The notes under the pieces: generated by a model
What the model was told of the DNA's origin: nothing
Databases searched by the model: none
Seen by the model: only the letters and a program-made list of their open reading frames with translations
Program-made: the position numbers and the translations under genes
In this document: positions 6,032 through 9,294 of the stretch, piece by piece
Layout of the letters: each line of letters starts with the position of its first letter
Position numbering within the stretch: the stretch's first letter is position 1
From: JBDKJS01 sp039806065
GTDB taxonomy: Bacteria > Bacteroidota > Bacteroidia > AKYH767-A > 2013-40CM-41-45
Length of the DNA stretch: 9,294 nucleotides
Direction of reading: 5' to 3'
NCBI GenBank assembly: GCA_039806065.1
Contig: JBDKJS010000104.1
Coordinates: 1 to 9,294, forward strand

Positions 6032-6373
6032 ATGAAAAAAATTCTCGGATTATTAAGCGTGGCTTTAGTATGTGTAGCCTATTTTGCATTTGCTCAAACT
6101 ACAACTGCTGATAGCAAACAAAATACCAATGATGTAAAGGCCGCAACCCCTGCTTGTTGTAAAAAAGGAGCTGATGCTTCAAAAGCTTGTTGTAAAAAAG
6201 AAGGCTCAACAAAAAAATGTACTGAAGCTGAAATGAAAAAATGTGAAGGAAAAGAAAAGGCAGCATGTAACCATGCTAGTACAGAAAAGGCAGCTGGTTG
6301 TGGTCATGGTCATGCTGATGGTCACGGTCATGATCATGAAAAAAAGGCTGACGAAGTGGTAAAGCCCAACTAA
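6032..6373 (+). CDS. Small exported Cys/His-rich protein, putative metal binder
   Basis: A 113-residue protein whose first 21 residues form a signal peptide (MKK, hydrophobic core, AFA|Q), so it is secreted or periplasmic. The mature part is Lys-rich and carries eight cysteines at 42, 43, 53, 54, 63, 71, 79 and 90: two CC pairs, then single Cys. A C-terminal histidine cluster, GHGHADGHGHDH (91-102), adds to His81. This composition suggests binding of soft or transition metals (Cu, Zn, Ni or similar), but no known domain is recognised and the function is not assigned. The ACCKK unit is repeated 11 residues apart, with a 16-base exact DNA repeat beneath it. It sits alone, with its own promoter and a strong terminator. 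Low-complexity Lys/Ala/Glu composition would make database matches unreliable. Confidence 0.82.
   Translation: MKKILGLLSVALVCVAYFAFAQTTTADSKQNTNDVKAATPACCKKGADASKACCKKEGSTKKCTEAEMKKCEGKEKAACNHASTEKAAGCGHGHADGHGHDHEKKADEVVKPN
6152..6200 (+). repeat. Exact 16-base direct repeat inside the Cys/His-rich gene
   Basis: GCTTGTTGTAAAAAAG occurs at 6152-6167 and 6185-6200, 33 bases (11 codons) apart and in frame. Each copy encodes ACCKK, pointing to a recent internal duplication. Confidence 0.85.
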
Positions 6374-6384
6374 GTTTTTTTAAT

Positions 6385-6418
6385 AAAAAAAAGCCCGGTA
6401 ATGCCGGGCTTTTTTTTT
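6385..6418. terminator. Bidirectional intrinsic terminator between the Cys/His-rich gene and ychF
   Basis: AGCCCGG (6392-6398) pairs exactly with CCGGGCT (6404-6410) around a 5-base loop TAATG. Eight T follow on the plus strand (6411-6418). The run of A at 6385-6392 gives a T-run on the minus strand. It can therefore end both the rightward Cys/His-rich transcript and the leftward ychF transcript, whose stop is at 6440-6442. Confidence 0.9.
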
Positions 6419-6439
6419 GGTTACAAATTTTAAATTATT

Positions 6440-7531
6440 TTAAACATTAAATCTAAAGTGCATAATATCACCATCGGCCACTACATACTCCTTGCCTTCA
6501 ACCCTTAATTTCCCAGTATCACGTGCTGCTGATTCACTACCACACGCAATAAAATCATTAAAACCTATTACTTCTGCTCTAATGAAGCCTTTTTCAAAGT
6601 CGGTATGAATTACACCTGCGGCTTGAGGAGCAATCATACCTGAGGTGATTGTCCAGGCTCTAACTTCCTTTTCGCCTGCAGTGAAATAAGTTTGCAAATT
6701 TAAAAGCTTATAGGCAGCCTTGATCAGCTTGGCTACTCCACTCTCTGTCAATCCTAAATCTGATAAAAACAATGAACGTTCTTCGAATGTATCCAATTGT
6801 GCTATTTCAGCTTCAATAGCCGCTGCAATAATTAATTTTGCCGCATTCTCATCAGAAACTGCTTTAGTAAGTGCTTCCGTATGTTTATTCCCTGTATTTA
6901 CTGACTTTTCGTCCACATTGCAAACATACATTACTGGCTTTTCTGTAAGTAAAAATATATCCTGAATCCAGACTTTATCCTTAGCTTCTAATTGAATGCT
7001 TCTAGCACTCTTTCCGCTTTCTAGATGCTGCTTATATAACTTGAGTATTTCCACACCTTTACCTGATTCCTTATCACCTGTCTTGGCCAATTTTTCTAAT
7101 CTGGATATTTTTTTTTCTACACTATCAAGATCTTTCAGTTGCAATTCTGTATCTATAACCTCCTTATCACGGACAGGGTCTACACTACCGTCAACATGTA
7201 TAACATTATCATTATCAAAACATCTAACTACATGAATAATGGCATCGCATTCGCGAATGTTACTCAAAAATTGATTTCCCAAACCCTCACCCTTACTTGC
7301 ACCCTTTACAAGGCCCGCAATGTCAACAATTTCAACGGTGGTAGGTATGGTACGTTGCGGTTTCACTAAGCTTTCTAATTTCAGCAATCTCTCATCAGGA
7401 ACCGTAATTACCCCCACATTTGGTTCTATCGTACAAAAAGGAAAATTTGCAGCTTGGGCTTTAGCATTACTCAAACAGTTAAAAAGAGTCGACTTTCCCA
7501 CATTAGGTAGCCCCACGATTCCACATTTCAT
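6440..7531 (-). CDS. ychF: Redox-regulated P-loop ATPase/GTPase YchF (OLA1 family)
   Basis: The 363-residue protein is the universally conserved Obg-related YchF/OLA1 NTPase, which binds ribosomes and usually prefers ATP. Motifs from ATG 7531: G1 GLPNVGKST (7-15), G3 DIAG (70-73) followed by GASKGEGLGNQFL, and the non-canonical G4 NVDE (205-208) that takes the place of NKxD and explains ATP use in this family. A charged coiled-coil segment lies around 130-175, and the C-terminal TGS domain (about 280-363) ends in DGDIMHFRFNV. Length and ending are normal. A longer frame starting at ATG 7555 would add MRKIKNKF, but those codons overlap a perfect -7 promoter box. MKCGIVGLPNVGK is also the usual family N-terminus, so 7531 is the real start. 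It is monocistronic, ends at a shared bidirectional terminator and is divergent from the S4-protein gene. Confidence 0.96.
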   Translation of the reverse strand: MKCGIVGLPNVGKSTLFNCLSNAKAQAANFPFCTIEPNVGVITVPDERLLKLESLVKPQRTIPTTVEIVDIAGLVKGASKGEGLGNQFLSNIRECDAIIHVVRCFDNDNVIHVDGSVDPVRDKEVIDTELQLKDLDSVEKKISRLEKLAKTGDKESGKGVEILKLYKQHLESGKSARSIQLEAKDKVWIQDIFLLTEKPVMYVCNVDEKSVNTGNKHTEALTKAVSDENAAKLIIAAAIEAEIAQLDTFEERSLFLSDLGLTESGVAKLIKAAYKLLNLQTYFTAGEKEVRAWTITSGMIAPQAAGVIHTDFEKGFIRAEVIGFNDFIACGSESAARDTGKLRVEGKEYVVADGDIMHFRFNV

Positions 7532-7552
7532 AAATTTATTTTTTATTTTTCG

Positions 7553-7560
7553 CAAAGATA
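7553..7560 (-). promoter_or_regulatory. Bacteroidota -7 promoter box of ychF
   Basis: On the minus strand the bases read TATCTTTG followed by CG, a perfect TAnnTTTG match 21 bases before the ATG at 7531, with an AT-rich leader. It decides the ychF start against the longer frame beginning at 7555. Confidence 0.65.
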
Positions 7561-7565
7561 ATCAT

Positions 7566-7573
7566 TACCTTTA
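7566..7573 (+). promoter_or_regulatory. Imperfect -7 promoter box of the S4-protein gene
   Basis: TACCTTTA differs from TAnnTTTG only at the last base and lies 9 bases before the ATG at 7583. It is separated by 5 bases from the oppositely directed ychF box, so the two polymerase sites would overlap. Confidence 0.4.
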
Positions 7574-7582
7574 CAAGTAACT

Positions 7583-7993
7583 ATGGATGGCAATACTTCT
7601 GCAGCCTTAAGGATAGATAAATGGCTATGGGCTATTAGAATTTACAAATCAAGGAGTCTTGCCACCGAACAGTGTAACCAGGGTCGGATTTCGATCAATG
7701 GTACAATGGTAAAGGCCTCTAGGCTTATCAAGGTGGGCAATGTGATTCAGATCACAAGATCGGGTTTTACCAGATCGATAGAGGTATTAAAACTATCAGA
7801 TAAAAGACTATCAGCTAAGCTCGTACCAGAATTTATGCTAGAACATACACCCCAATGTGAGATCGATGCTTACAAAACGCGAATTGCAAAAGCTTCTATC
7901 TTTAGAACTCCAGGATCTGGAAGACCTACCAAAAGGGAAAGGAGAGACTTGGATGATTTCCTTTTTGAATTGTCAGACGGTGATGCAACCTAG
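7583..7993 (+). CDS. S4-domain RNA-binding protein, Hsp15/RqcP-like
   Basis: A 136-residue basic cytosolic protein. Residues 9-70 form an S4 RNA-binding domain: RIDKWLWAIRIYKSRSLA at 10-27, then a turn with GRISINGTMVKASRLIKVGNVI. A middle helix follows, and the C-terminal tail GSGRPTKRERRDLDDF (111-126) is typical of Bacteroidota Hsp15-like proteins. The Hsp15 (HslR)/RqcP family binds large ribosomal subunits that carry stalled peptidyl-tRNA and helps rescue or quality control; this role is inferred from the family. ATG 7583 puts the S4 domain at its usual position and is the only ATG upstream of it. It is divergent from ychF, and its stop lies 3 bases from the stop of the convergent namZ-like gene. 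Confidence 0.92.
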   Translation: MDGNTSAALRIDKWLWAIRIYKSRSLATEQCNQGRISINGTMVKASRLIKVGNVIQITRSGFTRSIEVLKLSDKRLSAKLVPEFMLEHTPQCEIDAYKTRIAKASIFRTPGSGRPTKRERRDLDDFLFELSDGDAT

Positions 7994-7996
7994 TCT

Positions 7997-9187
7997 CTAT
8001 TCAAAATCCTTATATAGTAAATACTTCCTCCTAATTTTTTTAAAACTATTCAAGTCGCTTTGCCAAGAAGCTCTAATAGCATCAATAGATAGGCCATCTA
8101 TGATTTGTTTTCTTAAAACATCTGTACCTGCTAATTGATCAAAAAATGGTGTGAAAAAATTAACCTTATCAGGATAAGACTCATACATACTTTTTAACCA
8201 ATATATATATAGCTGCTTAAAATCTAAAAGTAACTCGGAAGCAAAATCATGTAACTGGATGCCATTTACCAGCGTGTCTTGGTAAGGAGGCCTGCTCACC
8301 ACACCATGAATAATTCTAGGAGTAAAAGTAATGTCGCCATGGTTAAAACCAGGAAATCCGATCAGTTCAAATGGAGCATTAGTACCTCTACCTACAGACA
8401 CTACAGTACCTTCAAACCAACAAAGGGAAGGGTACAAATAAACGGCTTGCATATTTTGTAAATTAGGCGATGGCGCAACTGGTAATTGATAAAAATCAGC
8501 ATGGGTATAATTTTTAACTTTTATTACCTTTAACCTACAGTCCACACCGTCCTTCAACCATTTCTCTTCGTCTATCATTGTGGCATATTCACCCACCGTC
8601 ATCCCGTGGACTATAGGTATTGATTGCATTCCAACAAACGACTTATACTTTTCCTGAAGCACACACCCATCCACATAAAAACCATTTGGGTTAGGTCTAT
8701 CTAATACAATAAATGGAATATTGGAATGAGCGCAAGCCTCCATCACCAATTGCAAAGTAGAAATGTAAGTATAAAATCGAACGCCAACATCTTGAATATC
8801 GAATATTACTACGTCCACATCCTTCAAATCATCAATTGAAGGAGCCTTTTTTTTTCTGTAAAGCGATATGATGGAGAGCTTTGTTTTAGGGTCTCTTCCA
8901 TCTTTAATTTGATCACCAGCTCCTACATTTCCCCTAAAACCATGTTCTGGAGAAAACACCTTCATCAAATTTACTCCATTTTGAAGTAATACATCCGCCA
9001 AGTGCTGGTTTCCAACCATTGAAGTTTGGTTTGCAACTAAAGCCACTTTTTTACCTTTAAGATCACTTAAATAAACACTTGTTTGTTCTGCACCATTCAG
9101 TACATCAGCATCTGTAAGCTTAATCTGAGCCTTTAGATTAAACACATTTAAGATGCCTATAAGTAGCATATAAAATCTTGTCTTCAT
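7997..9187 (-). CDS. namZ: Exported exo-beta-N-acetylmuramidase NamZ (DUF1343, GH171)
   Basis: A 396-residue protein with a signal peptide (about 1-20, cut before Gln21), so it is periplasmic or secreted. It matches the DUF1343 family, whose characterised members NamZ (glycoside hydrolase family 171) remove MurNAc from the non-reducing ends of peptidoglycan fragments during cell-wall recycling. Motifs: FSPEHGFRG (78-86), FDIQDVGVRFYTY (129-141), LDRPNPNG (162-169), VHGMTVGEYA (193-202), SPNLQ (240-244) and YPSLCWFEGTVVSVGRGT (252-269). Glu81-His82 of SPEHG are plausible active-site residues. The C-terminal domain ends with the usual GTDVLR... SW..DL..F...R.KYLLY. Length is normal. ATG 9187 is chosen because it gives the complete signal peptide. 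A 7-base TATTTTG (9220-9226, minus strand) is only a poor promoter match. No other peptidoglycan-recycling gene is in view. Confidence 0.93.
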   Translation of the reverse strand: MKTRFYMLLIGILNVFNLKAQIKLTDADVLNGAEQTSVYLSDLKGKKVALVANQTSMVGNQHLADVLLQNGVNLMKVFSPEHGFRGNVGAGDQIKDGRDPKTKLSIISLYRKKKAPSIDDLKDVDVVIFDIQDVGVRFYTYISTLQLVMEACAHSNIPFIVLDRPNPNGFYVDGCVLQEKYKSFVGMQSIPIVHGMTVGEYATMIDEEKWLKDGVDCRLKVIKVKNYTHADFYQLPVAPSPNLQNMQAVYLYPSLCWFEGTVVSVGRGTNAPFELIGFPGFNHGDITFTPRIIHGVVSRPPYQDTLVNGIQLHDFASELLLDFKQLYIYWLKSMYESYPDKVNFFTPFFDQLAGTDVLRKQIIDGLSIDAIRASWQSDLNSFKKIRRKYLLYKDFE

Positions 9188-9236
9188 ATAATTTTTAAAA
9201 ATAATTATTTTTTACTTAGCAAAATATTTACCACTC

Positions 9237-9294
9237 ATGAAATTATCTACACTTCTTGCCAATAGATTACTTAAAAGTAATATCACTCAAGGGC
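9237..9294 (+). CDS. 5' end of a rightward gene, possibly an FtsX/LolE-like permease (partial)
   Basis: From ATG 9237 the frame stays open for 19 codons to the window edge and reads MKLSTLLANRLLKSNITQG. It is divergent from the namZ-like gene, with 49 bases between the starts. A short amphipathic lead-in such as 'IARRxLxS' before the first membrane helix is common in Bacteroidota FtsX/LolE-type ABC permeases, so that is a guess. The piece is too short to be sure even that it is coding. Confidence 0.45.
   Translation, partial: MKLSTLLANRLLKSNITQG

Noticed and set aside
6301..6345. GGTCAT/GGTCAC short tandem repeats
   Set aside because: They encode the Gly-His cluster of the Cys/His-rich protein; the codon pattern explains them without a separate repeat element.
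7139..7369. Plus-strand frames across ychF (also 6720-6965, 6996-7235, 7320-7580)
   Set aside because: They lie antisense to the fully conserved ychF frame and show no recognisable domain; their products are Ser/Thr/Leu-rich low-complexity strings.
7747..7790. Cluster of GATC sites within the S4-protein gene
   Set aside because: They fall in coding sequence of a conserved domain with irregular spacing; nothing suggests an origin or a methylation switch.
7857..8138. Plus-strand frame overlapping the end of the S4 gene and the end of namZ
   Set aside because: It is out of frame with one conserved gene and antisense to the other, and has no domain or promoter.
9210..9230. Promoter-like matches between namZ and the partial gene at 9237
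   Set aside because: TATTTTG on the minus strand is one base short of TAnnTTTG, and TTACTTAGC on the plus strand is a poor match; too weak to list as features in such AT-rich sequence.

Overview
The window looks like a chromosomal housekeeping stretch from a low-GC member of the Bacteroidota. Three observations support this. Several genes carry the Bacteroidota -7 promoter box TAnnTTTG upstream of their start and no clear Shine-Dalgarno sequence. The protein families are typical of the phylum: GldI-like FKBP lipoproteins, a DUF2795 protein and an 'HSPFVYDF' methyltransferase. The lipoprotein signals are relaxed in the way common in this phylum. The class cannot be fixed from the sequence. No rRNA, tRNA, CRISPR array, insertion sequence or phage gene is seen.

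Layout. Bases 16-729 (+) encode an RsmI-like tetrapyrrole-methylase-fold methyltransferase. It meets, tail to tail with a 4-base overlap, a leftward three-gene operon (3105-726): a DHH/DHHA1 NrnA-type phosphoesterase, a GldI-like FKBP lipoprotein and a second lipoprotein with two degenerate FKBP-like domains. Divergent from that operon is a class I SAM methyltransferase. Next come a LolD/MacB-type ABC ATPase and a PduO-type cobalamin adenosyltransferase, 8 bases apart and probably co-transcribed, then a small acidic DUF2795 protein with its own promoter and a strong terminator.

A gene-poor stretch follows (5721-6001). It contains a block near 5782-5906 that is visibly richer in G and C and reads like broken protein on the minus strand. 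After it lies a small exported Cys/His-rich protein (6032-6373), then a bidirectional terminator shared with the oppositely oriented GTPase gene ychF. Divergent from ychF, with nearly abutting promoter boxes, is an Hsp15-like S4 RNA-binding protein. It converges with 3 intervening bases on an exported NamZ/DUF1343 exo-muramidase. The window ends with the first 19 codons of another rightward gene.

Most genes are recognisable core functions: nucleotide and RNA turnover, ribosome-associated factors, envelope folding, peptidoglycan turnover and cobalamin activation. I did not find a convincing new multi-gene system. The items most worth a second look are the Cys/His-rich secreted protein, the decayed or repeat-like intergenic block, and the paired degenerate FKBP lipoproteins in the nrnA operon.
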